NCBI RefSeq assembly: GCF_024298825.1
Contig: NZ_CP101153.1
Span: 62,001 to 126,000, forward strand
Length of the DNA: 64,000 bases
Reading direction: 5' to 3'
Source of the DNA: Haloglomus salinum
GTDB taxonomy: Archaea > Halobacteriota > Halobacteria > Halobacteriales > Haloarculaceae
The translations under genes were made by a program, and so were the position numbers. The notes beneath the pieces are model-generated. The model saw only the letters and a list, made by a program, of their open reading frames with translations, had not been told where the DNA came from and did no database searches. Positions 27,882 to 36,863 of the stretch are shown here, piece by piece. The first letter of the stretch is position 1. Every line of letters starts with the position of its first letter.

Positions 27882-28460
27882 ATGAGTTCGCGGGCCCTCC
27901 AACACACGCACCTGGTAGCGGCGGTTTTCTTTCTCGCTGCCGTTCTCGTTCTGGCTGTCCAGTTGATCACCCCGTCCCCGGTTGTGGTTTCGCTTGGGGA
28001 GAACGGGACACAGACATCAAGCATTGGCGAGTACTTCACGTACCGCGAGGTGGCTGTTGCTGTGATTGCGGCCGTCGTTTGTGGAGCCAGCGGAATGTAT
28101 CTCATTCTTCACGACCAGGCGTATGTGGCCGCCGAACAGAATCGTTCGAAGTCGCAGGGACAGCCACCTCTTGAGACAACCGGTGGTCGCGCCACGCAGC
28201 CGAAACGGTCTGACCCCTCGACAACAGGTTCACTTCCGGACGAAGAACAGTGGGAAGAGACACTCGAGACACTCGCGAGCCATCAAGAGACCATCTACGA
28301 ACTGCTGATCGAGGCCGATGGGGAGCTGCCACAGCAGCAACTCGTCGACGAGACCGATCTCTCGAAGGCGACCGTCAGTCGAACGCTTGACAAACTAGAA
28401 AACCGGGGACTCGTGGAGCGAAAGCGGAGTGGGATGGGCAATACCATACTCATCGAGTAA
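27882..28460 (+). CDS. Membrane-anchored winged-helix regulator
   Basis: This 192-aa protein has two N-terminal membrane helices (about residues 11-28 and 55-78) flanking an outside loop of about 25 residues. A polar linker follows, then a C-terminal MarR/IclR-like winged helix: LASHQETIYELLIEADGELPQQQLVDE with recognition helix LSKATVSRTLDKLENRGLVERKR. The topology suggests a one-component sensor that reads a signal at the membrane and binds DNA in the cytoplasm. The genes on both sides encode exported proteins, and GTTTCA-type arrays lie before and after it, so autoregulation plus control of both flanking genes is a reasonable inference. Confidence 0.82.
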   Translation: MSSRALQHTHLVAAVFFLAAVLVLAVQLITPSPVVVSLGENGTQTSSIGEYFTYREVAVAVIAAVVCGASGMYLILHDQAYVAAEQNRSKSQGQPPLETTGGRATQPKRSDPSTTGSLPDEEQWEETLETLASHQETIYELLIEADGELPQQQLVDETDLSKATVSRTLDKLENRGLVERKRSGMGNTILIE

Positions 28461-28483
28461 GTAGCCGACCCGAACCGAAACAG

Positions 28484-28522
28484 GTCTAAAACCGGTTTCA
28501 AACGCCTCTCGAACCGCTTTCG
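28484..28522 (+). promoter_or_regulatory. Degenerate copy of the GTTTCA array
   Basis: TCTAAAACCGGTTTCAAACGC repeats the palindrome-plus-GTTTCAAACGC start of the array at 27784. Hexamers GTTTCA, CTCTCG and CTTTCG begin at 28495, 28506 and 28517, again 11 bases apart. It lies about 140 bases upstream of the exported-protein gene at 28666. Confidence 0.5.
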
Positions 28523-28665
28523 CTCCCGTTGTCAATCAAAGGCTATGAGGTCTTTCAGACAACGTGAGACCGCGGCGAACCTGGGCGACGTGGCCCTGAT
28601 TCCCTGAGGTCCAGAACGCAGGTATCAGCCCTCCCGCTCCGGTTCGCCGACAACAAAGACTAGCT

Positions 28666-29331
28666 ATGCGATACAACGCACTCACGCTTGTGGTCGTGGC
28701 ACTGCTCGCCGTCGGGGCGAGCGGTGGCGTCGCCGCAAGTACGAATCCCTCCACAGCTGGCACCACGCCGGCTGATGTACCGGCAGCTAACCATACCGTC
28801 GATATCGTCAATCCCGATGAGATAAGTGACGAAGAGGTCGACCGGGCCATCGAGACAGCGTGGGCCAACGACGAAGTTCAGAGCTACTTCGATGACGATG
28901 CCGCGGTCCACTTCGATATCTGGGCATCAGAGTTAGACGAAAGAGTCGTCCACGTCAACATCGCCCCGGCCGATGCACCCGATTCGACACGGGTTATTGC
29001 CGATGTCGATATCGAACGGGGAACTGTCACGTCGATCGACGAGCCGGTGCGGCTCAACGCCTCGAACGCGATGACAATCAATACCAGCGGCGATACCTCC
29101 GTGTCGATCGACGGTGCGGAGTACGAACTACACGGAAACGACACGACTAGTGACGGAGACGCCACGCGATATCCTGCCCATCAAGCCACTCACTTCCAGC
29201 TCAACGAGAGTTCGATCGAGCGCGGTGGAGACGGAGCATTCACATTCGAGCTCGAGGATGACGATGGAACAGTCACCGATGTCTCCATCGGAGATATCTT
29301 CCGAATCGACTTCCCGTCGGCTGAGGAGTGA
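28666..29331 (+). CDS. Secreted acidic protein of unknown function
   Basis: This 221-aa protein has a Sec-type signal peptide (MRYNALTLVVVALLAVGASGGVAAS, cleavage probably after ASGGVAA). The mature protein is very acidic and carries several sequons (NHT, NAS, NTS, NDT, NES). A central part, DIVNPDEISDEEVDRAIETAW, is helical and the rest is beta-rich. No transmembrane anchor or catalytic motif is visible. It is downstream of the membrane-anchored regulator and its degenerate operator array, in a possible three-gene regulatory unit. Confidence 0.72.
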   Translation: MRYNALTLVVVALLAVGASGGVAASTNPSTAGTTPADVPAANHTVDIVNPDEISDEEVDRAIETAWANDEVQSYFDDDAAVHFDIWASELDERVVHVNIAPADAPDSTRVIADVDIERGTVTSIDEPVRLNASNAMTINTSGDTSVSIDGAEYELHGNDTTSDGDATRYPAHQATHFQLNESSIERGGDGAFTFELEDDDGTVTDVSIGDIFRIDFPSAEE

Positions 29332-29793
29332 ACGCAGGTAATAGCGACGCCCGCTAATCCTACTCGTCGCTGCTCCTCTCCGATTTTCCATTTATTTCTG
29401 TGAATCGAGCGGGGGTACTACCGCGATGGCCGACTCGCCATAGACGGACGATTCGGCATCGAGGCATCATCGGACGTGTCCTTCGCTGGTTGTCGTGTGC
29501 AGGTGACTGTTGTCTGCGGGCTCGGTGCTCAGTCGTCGATCAGTTCGATAGGCTGGAGTGGATTGCTCTGCAGGAGATATGAAGGGTCGTATTCGCCAGG
29601 GACAGATTCAGCACGCTACAAACCGGTCGATCACGGACATCAACTCGAGCTACTGTCATATCCAACGGCGCTTCTCACTTTGCTCTCCGAGCGAGCGGCA
29701 GAAGGCTCGTGACGTTTCTCTGACACTCTGGTAGATGGTCGCGTTCTCGTGGTTCTCCTGCCGTGTGGCTCCCTCAGGTATCCTCCACCTGAA
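29332..29793. other. Intergenic stretch without a supported gene
   Basis: A TATA-like CATTTATT (29388-29395) is present, but only short frames follow it. One 78-codon frame from a GTG at 29476 has no recognisable domain, signal or ribosome binding site. The convergent neighbours end at 29331 (plus) and 29794 (minus). Confidence 0.4.
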
Positions 29794-32700
29794 TCAGTCC
29801 GAGCCGGGATATCCTCGTTCCATGATAACCTCGACGGCCGTTTGCTCGGCTAGCCGGACATGTTTGTTGAACGTCGGCTGAGTGACCCCCAGCATGTCGG
29901 CAACATCCTGGCCGCTTGATTCCCGGGGCCAGGCGAAGTATCCGGCCGAATAGGCCGTCTCGAAGGCCTCCCACTGCCGGTCGGTGAGTTCCTCTCGGAC
30001 GAGGTCCTGAAGTTCGAACAGTGATGGAATCGTTCGCTCGCGCTGTCGCTGGGCCACGAGTTCGGTATCGGGGTATCGGCTCTGGAACCCTTTTAGCAGC
30101 GACCTGACATCTGCCTCCCTGGGCGTCTCGACGACCAGTGTTCCCGTGCCGCCGTCGGCAGTTGCCTCCCGGACCACAGCACCGTAATCGGTGAACACTG
30201 AACCGAACCAATTCGATCTGCACACCTCAATCAGTCCGGTTTCATCGTCCTCGTCGACGCTGACGACTTGAGCGGTCTCGACGCTCTGCGCAGCCTCGGC
30301 TATATCGATCAACTCGCTCGGATCGGCTCTCTCGACAACGTAGAACGTCGAGAAGGAGCCGCCAGTCCGCCGGATGGTTCGCTCAAGTCTGACCTGGCAG
30401 TTCGTCTCGTCACTGGCCCGAATCATGAACAGGCCCTCGTCACGAGCCGCGAGTTCGAGTTCTGTCGTCCCCTCCGACTCCAGGGCGCGCTCCCTCTCGG
30501 CGACGGTGATGGCGTAGCCGATCGACCGGCCGAGTTCGGCGAGTACGTCCTGAGTCGAGTTATCAAATGCTCCCGGCTCTGTCGAAGCCACTGTGAGCAC
30601 GCCGTGATTCCGGTTCTCGTAGCTGACCGGGACGGCTACCACCGACTGGATGCCGTGTCGAAGAGCGGTTTTTCGCCAGTCGCCAGTCACGTCGGTGGCG
30701 ACGCTCCCGACGGCCTGGGTCTCGTCGTTCCGGAAGGCCCTGACCGAGGGGTGATTCCCCGCACCAGCGTCGAGAGTCATGCTCATGGCATCGAGATAGG
30801 TCTCTTTGCTCCCGGCACTGGTACCGACGACGAGCCCGTCCTCGTGAGCCGTCGGTTCGGCAACCCAAACTAGGTCGTGGAGGTCAACATCGATTAGGCG
30901 GTCGCAGACGGCTTTCTCGATACCGGCCCGGGAAGATTCTTCGACCGTGGCTCGTTCGATATCCCTGATGAAGGCGTTGAGCTGCTCTAGACGTTCGGCA
31001 CGTCGCTGGTGGTGACGGAGTTCTTGCTCGCGTTCCTCGAGTGCGCGCTCGCCAGCGACGTGGTTTAGCGCGGCTTCGAGCGTCGCAGCGAGCGCCTGCG
31101 CGAGGTCGACCTCCTCGGCGTCGAACGAACTGTCCGGTACCCTGACGAGCATCACGCCGTGGTTCCCGAGCGAAAGCACCAGATCAGGACTATGGTGTCC
31201 CATCTCGGATAGTTCTGTCACAGGATCGGTGCTAGTGGCCGACTCACCCTCGACGAACACCTGCCAGGGCAGGGAGTCACCGGGAGCAAACGAGGGCAGG
31301 TTCGCCGCCTCCGCCTGGGGACTCGACGCCGCCACCGGCACGAGTTCTCCTTGACCCTCGTCGTAGAGATGGGCCGAGACGACGGGAAATCCGAGTACGT
31401 TATCCGCCGCCTCGACGGCCAGTTGGCAGGCCACTTCCCGAGAATCCACTGCAGTGAGTTCGCGCGTCGCCTCGTGGAACGACGCAATCCGCTGTTCACG
31501 CTCCCTTCGCTCGGTCACGTCCCGACTGACAACGACCATCCGAGACGCTCCAGGCCCCCAGTCTGTCGGGTAGAAGTCCGATCTGACCCATCGTACTGAC
31601 CCAGCAGGTCGCTGGATACGGAATTCCTGAGAGTATCGGTCGTCTGCCGTCCCAGCCGCGACATCTGCCTCTATCCCCTCAACGAACGTAGCGAATCTAT
31701 CTCGGTCTTCAGGGTGAACGGTGGCAAGAATTCCTTCGTCGTTGTTCTCGAAGATGTCTTCGAGCGACTGTCCCCAGATCTCCTCGTAGCCCGCGCTCAG
31801 GTCGTCAGATTGGATGGACGGGTTCGTAATTTCGTCGGCCGGCCCAAGATAGATTGCTTCGTCGATTCGATCGACGACCGCGGAAAGGCGGCGCTCCGTC
31901 CGGCGTTTTTCGGTGACATCGCGCATAATCGCAAGGTAGCGTGGTTCGCCGTTGATTGTCGCGGGCGTGGCGTTGACCTCTACCAGAAGCCGGTCCCCCT
32001 GAGCGGTTTCGAACAACCAGTCGACCTCACGGGAATCTCCGGATTCAATGACATCGTCGACGACTTCCTTGAGATACTCCTTATCGTATCCCTCCTCGCC
32101 GACGCTGAGTACGAGGTCGTCACCCAGAATTGCTTCACGATCGTAGCCGGTGAGTTCCGGGAGGCGGTCGTTAACCCTGATAAGTTCGTAAGTCTCTGGA
32201 TCAAAGACTCCGATGGCGTCGGTGACGCTGTTGAACATCTGTTCGAACTCGCGGACCCGACGCTTCCGTTCGGTGACATCCCGATGACTTGCGATAGTCA
32301 CTTCCTCGCCCCCGATTACTGCCGGAGTGATTCGAACCTCCAACCACAGGTCTTCACCCTCTTTCGTTCGCCCCTTCCAGTCTACCGTCTCTGGCTCACC
32401 GGTCTCCGCGACGCGCTGGTGGATTTCGCGGGCACGTTCGACTGTGAACCCCTCCTCAGTCGCCATATACTCGGCCACCCCACGCTCACGAACGGCTCTG
32501 AGGTCGTCTTCGATGAGGTCGTCGAGAAACGCCTCGTTGGCGTCGAGAACATCCAACGTCTCGGGATCGTATACTGCGATCGGATCGATGACACCGTTGA
32601 ATATTTCTTCGAACTCCCGGGCACGCCGCTCACGCTCGGTGATATCTCGCGAGACGATCAGCGTTCGACGTTCCCCACCGATACGCGCTGGAGCGATGTT

Positions 32701-33390
32701 CGCCTCCACCCATCGGCGGTCGCCATCCGCGGTCTCCAGCAGCCACTTGTGGGTCTCTGCTTCGTCGTTCTCCAGAACTCGGCGCATAATCTGGTAGGCC
32801 CGGGCCGCCGTGTACCCTTCATCGGTGGCGCTGATGGCTGAAACTCCGCCGTCGAGTATCGAATCACGATCCGTCCCGATGAGGTCAACCATCGCCTCGT
32901 TGATTTCTTCAATCTCTTCGTCGTGGGGATCATGGACGGTAATAGCGTCGGTTACAGTATCGAATATCTCCCGCGACTCACCGCGGATTGGACTCCTGTG
33001 GTCCAGTTCCCCCGAGATTCGATCGAGAATGACATCGTACTGTGGGGCCGCCGTGATTCGGGAATAGTAATCGGAAGCGCCTGCCTCAAGAGCCGCTGCA
33101 ATCGTCGTACGGTCATCCTGAGCGTCGGTCAGGAGGAGAACGGGGACGGACGCGGTAGCCAGTGCTTCGACGGTGTCTAACAGGGAGTCCAGTTGATCAC
33201 CGACGAGAACGGCGTCTACGTCGGAGGAACCGCTGGCGACACTGCGTTTTACCGCAACCTTTCCCGACGTGACTGCGTCCGCCGACACCGATTCCCCGAC
33301 ATCAACGAGAGTGTCAACCACGTCTTGGGCAAATCCTTCGTCGCCATCGGCGACCAACAGCCGAAGTCCGTCGGAGCCCGGAGTTGCCAT
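29794..33390 (-). CDS. Multi-domain PAS/GAF sensor with Bat and HTH_10 output domains
   Basis: This is a 1198-aa one-polypeptide sensor-regulator. Order: receiver-like domain (about 8-125), four PAS domains (about 145-260, 265-385, 390-505 and 510-640, each ending in a DVTE(R/K) PAC motif), a GAF domain (about 650-790), a coiled linker (LEEREQELRHHQRRAERLEQL), a second GAF (about 815-960), the bacterio-opsin-activator domain (about 970-1125) and HTH_10 (LTDRQWEAFETAYSAGYFAWPRE, then VTQPTFNKHVRLAEQ). There is no histidine kinase or ATPase domain. The receiver lacks the usual conserved Lys (ASDYYSRI) and its phospho-Asp position is irregular (VLVGDQL), so phosphorylation is doubtful. It probably senses light, redox or small ligands and acts directly on DNA; targets are unknown. 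Confidence 0.9.
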   Translation of the reverse strand: MATPGSDGLRLLVADGDEGFAQDVVDTLVDVGESVSADAVTSGKVAVKRSVASGSSDVDAVLVGDQLDSLLDTVEALATASVPVLLLTDAQDDRTTIAAALEAGASDYYSRITAAPQYDVILDRISGELDHRSPIRGESREIFDTVTDAITVHDPHDEEIEEINEAMVDLIGTDRDSILDGGVSAISATDEGYTAARAYQIMRRVLENDEAETHKWLLETADGDRRWVEANIAPARIGGERRTLIVSRDITERERRAREFEEIFNGVIDPIAVYDPETLDVLDANEAFLDDLIEDDLRAVRERGVAEYMATEEGFTVERAREIHQRVAETGEPETVDWKGRTKEGEDLWLEVRITPAVIGGEEVTIASHRDVTERKRRVREFEQMFNSVTDAIGVFDPETYELIRVNDRLPELTGYDREAILGDDLVLSVGEEGYDKEYLKEVVDDVIESGDSREVDWLFETAQGDRLLVEVNATPATINGEPRYLAIMRDVTEKRRTERRLSAVVDRIDEAIYLGPADEITNPSIQSDDLSAGYEEIWGQSLEDIFENNDEGILATVHPEDRDRFATFVEGIEADVAAGTADDRYSQEFRIQRPAGSVRWVRSDFYPTDWGPGASRMVVVSRDVTERREREQRIASFHEATRELTAVDSREVACQLAVEAADNVLGFPVVSAHLYDEGQGELVPVAASSPQAEAANLPSFAPGDSLPWQVFVEGESATSTDPVTELSEMGHHSPDLVLSLGNHGVMLVRVPDSSFDAEEVDLAQALAATLEAALNHVAGERALEEREQELRHHQRRAERLEQLNAFIRDIERATVEESSRAGIEKAVCDRLIDVDLHDLVWVAEPTAHEDGLVVGTSAGSKETYLDAMSMTLDAGAGNHPSVRAFRNDETQAVGSVATDVTGDWRKTALRHGIQSVVAVPVSYENRNHGVLTVASTEPGAFDNSTQDVLAELGRSIGYAITVAERERALESEGTTELELAARDEGLFMIRASDETNCQVRLERTIRRTGGSFSTFYVVERADPSELIDIAEAAQSVETAQVVSVDEDDETGLIEVCRSNWFGSVFTDYGAVVREATADGGTGTLVVETPREADVRSLLKGFQSRYPDTELVAQRQRERTIPSLFELQDLVREELTDRQWEAFETAYSAGYFAWPRESSGQDVADMLGVTQPTFNKHVRLAEQTAVEVIMERGYPGSD

Positions 33391-33532
33391 GACTGATGAT
33401 ATCGACGAAGCCGGAAGTATTCACTCACTGGGCTAGCCCTGCGATTGCCGTTCACCGTCGTCAGAGCCTCAGGTGCCGTGCCAGTTCGTAGAACCCCTCC
33501 CCACTCTTCGAAGCGTCCCCCACGTGGAACCA

Positions 33533-33874
33533 TCAGTCAGCGTTCTTCCCCGCGAGCGACACGGCTGTCTCGATCCCCTCCTCGTTGATTACCAATTTAA
33601 CCTCGTCGAGAGTCAGTCGGTAGTAGTTCCGATGATTGCCATCAGAATCGTGTCGATTCGTGGCAGCCACGAATCCGAGGCTCTGCAGTCGGTTGAGCCG
33701 GCGATACACCGTTGGGCGCGAAATATCACACTCGGTGGCGAGGTCGACTGCCGCCATTGGCCCGTCGTCGAGTGTGGCCACAATCCGACAGGCGTACTCG
33801 TCGCTCAGTATGTCGATCGTCGCCTCGGGGGCGGAGGACTCGTCGGAACGATTGTGCCCAGGCGCTTGCGTCAT
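33533..33874 (-). CDS. Small winged-helix regulator (ArsR-like)
   Basis: This 113-aa protein is almost entirely a winged helix: ILSDEYACRIVATLDDGPMAAVDLATECD, recognition helix ISRPTVYRRLNRLQSLGFV, wing TNRHDSDGNHRNYYRL. It has the same layout as the 130-aa regulator at 37275 (SDAYAIAIVEALADGP, ARSTVYRHLDRLIRSGLV, DPDGHHHKTYHL), so the two are paralogues. It lies at the left end of the block carrying the GTTTC-N6-TCGAAC motif and is a candidate for binding it. No metal-site cysteines are present. Confidence 0.82.
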   Translation of the reverse strand: MTQAPGHNRSDESSAPEATIDILSDEYACRIVATLDDGPMAAVDLATECDISRPTVYRRLNRLQSLGFVAATNRHDSDGNHRNYYRLTLDEVKLVINEEGIETAVSLAGKNAD

Positions 33875-34023
33875 AATCTCGGATACCGACCCGGCGTCCC
33901 CAAACGTGGCTGCTAGGTCTACTACCCAATCGTCGGAAGGGGGCTATCAATATAGATTCGACCTCCTCCGAGTAATCGTCGACGGGCGCGATTTTGGTAG
34001 TCACACCTAGCAGTGGATCGGGG

Positions 34024-34045
34024 TGTTTCTGACCGTCGAACCGGG
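34024..34045 (+). promoter_or_regulatory. GTTTC-N6-TCGAAC motif, copy 1
   Basis: TGTTTCTGACCGTCGAACCG lies 98 bases before the ATG at 34123. It is one of five copies with identical internal spacing between 34.0 and 41.8 kb. Confidence 0.55.
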
Positions 34046-34122
34046 GCCGCTCGTTCATTCTGTCTCTGCCCCTTGACCGAACCGAGTCCGAGTTCGTCAT
34101 CTCTGGACCGGACCCCCTACCG

Positions 34123-35349
34123 ATGGACGCAGGAACAACTGATACCAAAGTGTTGTCCGATACACCATCATGGAACGACTCGAACCAGGGCGGCAACGGC
34201 GATGCTCGCCCCGGAATGTGTCGGTCAGATGGGGGCAGGAACGAACGGCAGGTTCTGGTGGTCGGCCATGGTCTGGGTGCCCTCGCAACCGTCGGCTTCC
34301 TCGAGCACGCTGGCCTTTCGCCGGTGCTCGCCCCCGGGGACATCGACCGCCCGGACCACCGGGCAGTCATCATCTGGAGAACAGGGCTGGAACTCCTCGA
34401 ACGGATCGGGCTCCGCCGACCCGTAGAAGCTGAATCAACACCACTCAACGACCTTCGCTGCCTCGACCCCCCGCATACCTGGAGCGTCGACCCCTCTCCC
34501 CGGCCTTCACTGGTGGCGATTCGGCGTGACCGACTCGCCGACTGCTTCGAGCGCCAGCTCGAGAGCCGTATCCGAACGGTAGACCACGCCGTCAGATCGA
34601 CCACCTCTACGGGACGACGCATCCGGGTATCGTTCGAGAACGGCGTGACCGAGGGGTTCGACACCGTCGTGACGGGCGATCGAGCAGTGTATCCGGAAAC
34701 TGGGGGCGAAACGTCGGTGTCGGTGATCCACCAGTGGGCGTTTGACTGGCCATCGGGAGTCCCTGCTCCGAACGTGCCCACCGAAGCCTGGGGAAGTCGA
34801 GCCGTCGCGTTCGCGGTGCCGGTTGGCGACACTGTGCGTGCTGGCCTCTCCGCCGCTGATGGGATATCACCGACGGCTCCGACGGTGATCGATCGTCTCC
34901 ATGAGCGATTCACGTCCTTCGCCGGGGCATTCGGCGAGGCGATCTCGGCCCTGGACGAGGGCGCTATCGGGTACAGACGAATCCCCTATCAGATTCCGGT
35001 TTCTCTGTCACGCGACGGAATCGTACTGGTTGGGCCGGCGGCCGCCGCCTCCCTTCCCGGAGATAGTCTCGGTCCAGCGCTATCGATCGAGGATGGCTGG
35101 GTCCTCGCAGACGCACTGAGGTACGGCCCGACCTCACTCGAAGCTGCGCTTTCTGAGTACGAACGTCGGAGACGGTGGCGGCTAGCCACTATCGAGTCGT
35201 CCATGGACGACGAAGCAGTCGTCGCCCGTGTGGGCGATACCCCGTCTGGGATGACCTACCAGTTTGCTGTCCGCCGCACAGCCGCGTTCAGCCATGTTCT
35301 CAACATAGATTCCGACCAGTTCACTCCCGAGGTTCCCGACGGGCTGTGA
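34123..35349 (+). CDS. FAD-dependent monooxygenase-like protein with altered flavin motif
   Basis: This 408-aa protein is related to the PHBH/geranylgeranyl-reductase group. The N-terminal Rossmann motif VLVVGHGLGALATVGFLE begins near residue 43, after a polar extension. The segment that should carry GDAAH reads VLVGPAAAASLPGD, so the flavin-ribityl Asp is replaced by Pro, while the following GPALSIEDGWVLADAL is well conserved. It may bind flavin poorly or have another role. A second Met (MCRSDGG, residue 32) is an alternative start. Copy 1 of the GTTTC-N6-TCGAAC motif lies upstream. Substrate unknown. Confidence 0.78.
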   Translation: MDAGTTDTKVLSDTPSWNDSNQGGNGDARPGMCRSDGGRNERQVLVVGHGLGALATVGFLEHAGLSPVLAPGDIDRPDHRAVIIWRTGLELLERIGLRRPVEAESTPLNDLRCLDPPHTWSVDPSPRPSLVAIRRDRLADCFERQLESRIRTVDHAVRSTTSTGRRIRVSFENGVTEGFDTVVTGDRAVYPETGGETSVSVIHQWAFDWPSGVPAPNVPTEAWGSRAVAFAVPVGDTVRAGLSAADGISPTAPTVIDRLHERFTSFAGAFGEAISALDEGAIGYRRIPYQIPVSLSRDGIVLVGPAAAASLPGDSLGPALSIEDGWVLADALRYGPTSLEAALSEYERRRRWRLATIESSMDDEAVVARVGDTPSGMTYQFAVRRTAAFSHVLNIDSDQFTPEVPDGL

Positions 35350-35485
35350 TTACTGATTTCGAAGGCTCGTTAGCCGTCGACAACCACTGGTAGATTTCGA
35401 CACGGTAGATCTTTCACACTCATCTCTTCAGGCTATCCGCCAACATCTCTATTAACCAATGATAATATTGGAATATAATTGACAT

Positions 35486-35493
35486 GTATATAT
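35486..35493 (+). promoter_or_regulatory. TATA box for the threonine dehydratase-like gene
   Basis: GTATATAT in an AT-rich 60-base tract, centred about 48 bases before the ATG at 35538, predicts a leader of about 20 bases. Confidence 0.55.
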
Positions 35494-35537
35494 GGATAAC
35501 CCGGATTCCTATCTTGAAGCCGCGATAGAAAACAGAT

Positions 35538-36560
35538 ATGACGGGATACGAACCTGTTCCCTCACCGGATGCGACCACGGTGTTTCCGTATCACGAGCTC
35601 ACGCCACCGGAAACGGCCGATGTGTACCAGGCACGGCCAGCGGTCAGTCGACATCTTCCCCGCACCCCACTCGTTCGAAGCGAACCCCTTTCCAGAGAGT
35701 TCAACGCCGATGTCTACCTGAAGCGCGAGGACACGCTTCCGACAGGTGCATTCAAAGTCCGTGGCGGTATCGCGCTGGTCTCCGACCTCGACCGAGAATT
35801 CCATGACCCGGGTCTGATCGCTGCCAGCACCGGCAATCATGGTCAGTCGGTGGCGTATGCGGGCCGTACCTTCGACATTCCCGTGACGATTGTCGTCCCT
35901 AATGAGGCCAATCCATCGAAGGTGACCGCAATGGAACAGTTGGGTGCCGATGTGCTGTTCCACGGAGATGACTTCGACGAAGCGCGCGAACATGCGGAAG
36001 CACTGGCCGCCGAGGCGGGGTACCGGTACGTCCATTCAGCAAACGAACCGACACTGATTGCGGGAGTGGGATCCGCAGGACTCGAGGTCGTCGAGGACTG
36101 CCCCGACATCGATTATCTGTTCTGCCCGGTTGGTGGCGGCTCGAGTGCTGCTGGATACTGTCTCACAGTTGGAGCGCTCACTGACACGACGGTCGTCGGC
36201 GCCCAATCCGAGGCTGCCCCAGCGATGTATCGGGCGTGGGCAGAGGGCGATTTAGAGCCGCACGACAGAATGGAGACGTTCGCGGAAGGTGTGGCGACAC
36301 GAGTTCCCTTCGCGCTTACGACGGAGCTACTGCGCAACCGACTTGACGACTTCCGACTCGTCAGCGAGGCGAGTCTCAGGCAAGGCATTCGCGACATGTA
36401 CACGGCCGAGAGAATCCCGATGGAAGGAGCATGTGCTGCGAGCCTGGCTGCCATGCGGCAGTTCGCCGATGAGCTCGAAGGGGAGACGGTCGTGTTCCCT
36501 ATCTCTGGACGGAATATCGCGCCCGACAAACTCGAGGCCATTCTTGACGAGGACGCCTGA
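35538..36560 (+). CDS. PLP-dependent threonine/serine dehydratase-like enzyme
   Basis: This 340-aa fold-type II PLP enzyme has the Schiff-base lysine Lys73 in LPTGAFKVRG. The asparagine-containing substrate loop is ASTGNHGQS, and the phosphate cup is PVGGGSSAAG. It lacks the C-terminal ACT regulatory domain of biosynthetic IlvA, so it should be non-allosteric (catabolic threonine/serine dehydratase, or a racemase or diaminopropionate-type relative). The expected reaction is deamination of threonine or serine to a 2-oxo acid. It has its own TATA box and no copy of the local shared motif. It is probably monocistronic. Confidence 0.87.
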   Translation: MTGYEPVPSPDATTVFPYHELTPPETADVYQARPAVSRHLPRTPLVRSEPLSREFNADVYLKREDTLPTGAFKVRGGIALVSDLDREFHDPGLIAASTGNHGQSVAYAGRTFDIPVTIVVPNEANPSKVTAMEQLGADVLFHGDDFDEAREHAEALAAEAGYRYVHSANEPTLIAGVGSAGLEVVEDCPDIDYLFCPVGGGSSAAGYCLTVGALTDTTVVGAQSEAAPAMYRAWAEGDLEPHDRMETFAEGVATRVPFALTTELLRNRLDDFRLVSEASLRQGIRDMYTAERIPMEGACAASLAAMRQFADELEGETVVFPISGRNIAPDKLEAILDEDA

Positions 36561-36804
36561 CATCATTACAGAGATCGACGGCCGATTAGCTGCGATGGCG
36601 GCATCTCATCGCGAAGCACCGCCGTTCCGCCGGATGCTCCCGGACGAAGTGTGTCTCACGTCACGCCTTGGCCCGGTCTCGAAACACTGCTTCTGTAGCT
36701 CAATCGCAGTTGCATTCACGTGTACCCGCACTCTTTCTATCGGACACTAAGAATTCGGACATATCTTGGCCGCGGCCGTTGGTTGAGGGCGGCTGCAGGG
36801 TGTT
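36561..36804. other. Intergenic stretch without a supported gene
   Basis: The gap between the dehydratase stop (36560) and the Zn-ribbon gene (36864) holds no recognised gene. The only notable feature is copy 2 of the shared motif at its right end. Confidence 0.4.
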
Positions 36805-36823
36805 GTTTCCACATCTCGAACAC
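36803..36823 (+). promoter_or_regulatory. GTTTC-N6-TCGAAC motif, copy 2
   Basis: TTGTTTCCACATCTCGAACA lies 59 bases before the ATG at 36864, with the same six-base spacing between GTTTC and TCGAAC as the other copies. Confidence 0.55.
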
Positions 36824-36863
36824 TCGATTAGAGATTTTGGTTCGTTCGACGCTCGTTCCACTC

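Noticed and set aside
27882-28460. Two-component sensor kinase reading for the membrane-anchored protein
   Set aside because: There is no HisKA or HATPase domain; the cytoplasmic part is a winged helix only.
29476-29712. A 78-codon plus-strand frame in the 29.3-29.8 kb gap
   Set aside because: It has a GTG start without a ribosome site or TATA at the right distance, low-complexity composition and no recognisable motif.
35492-35806. A frame starting MDNPDSYLEAAIENR just upstream of the dehydratase gene
   Set aside because: It starts with plausible residues but continues out of frame through the dehydratase coding sequence, where composition becomes Arg/Ser/His-rich shadow. At most it is a very short leader peptide, which I cannot support.
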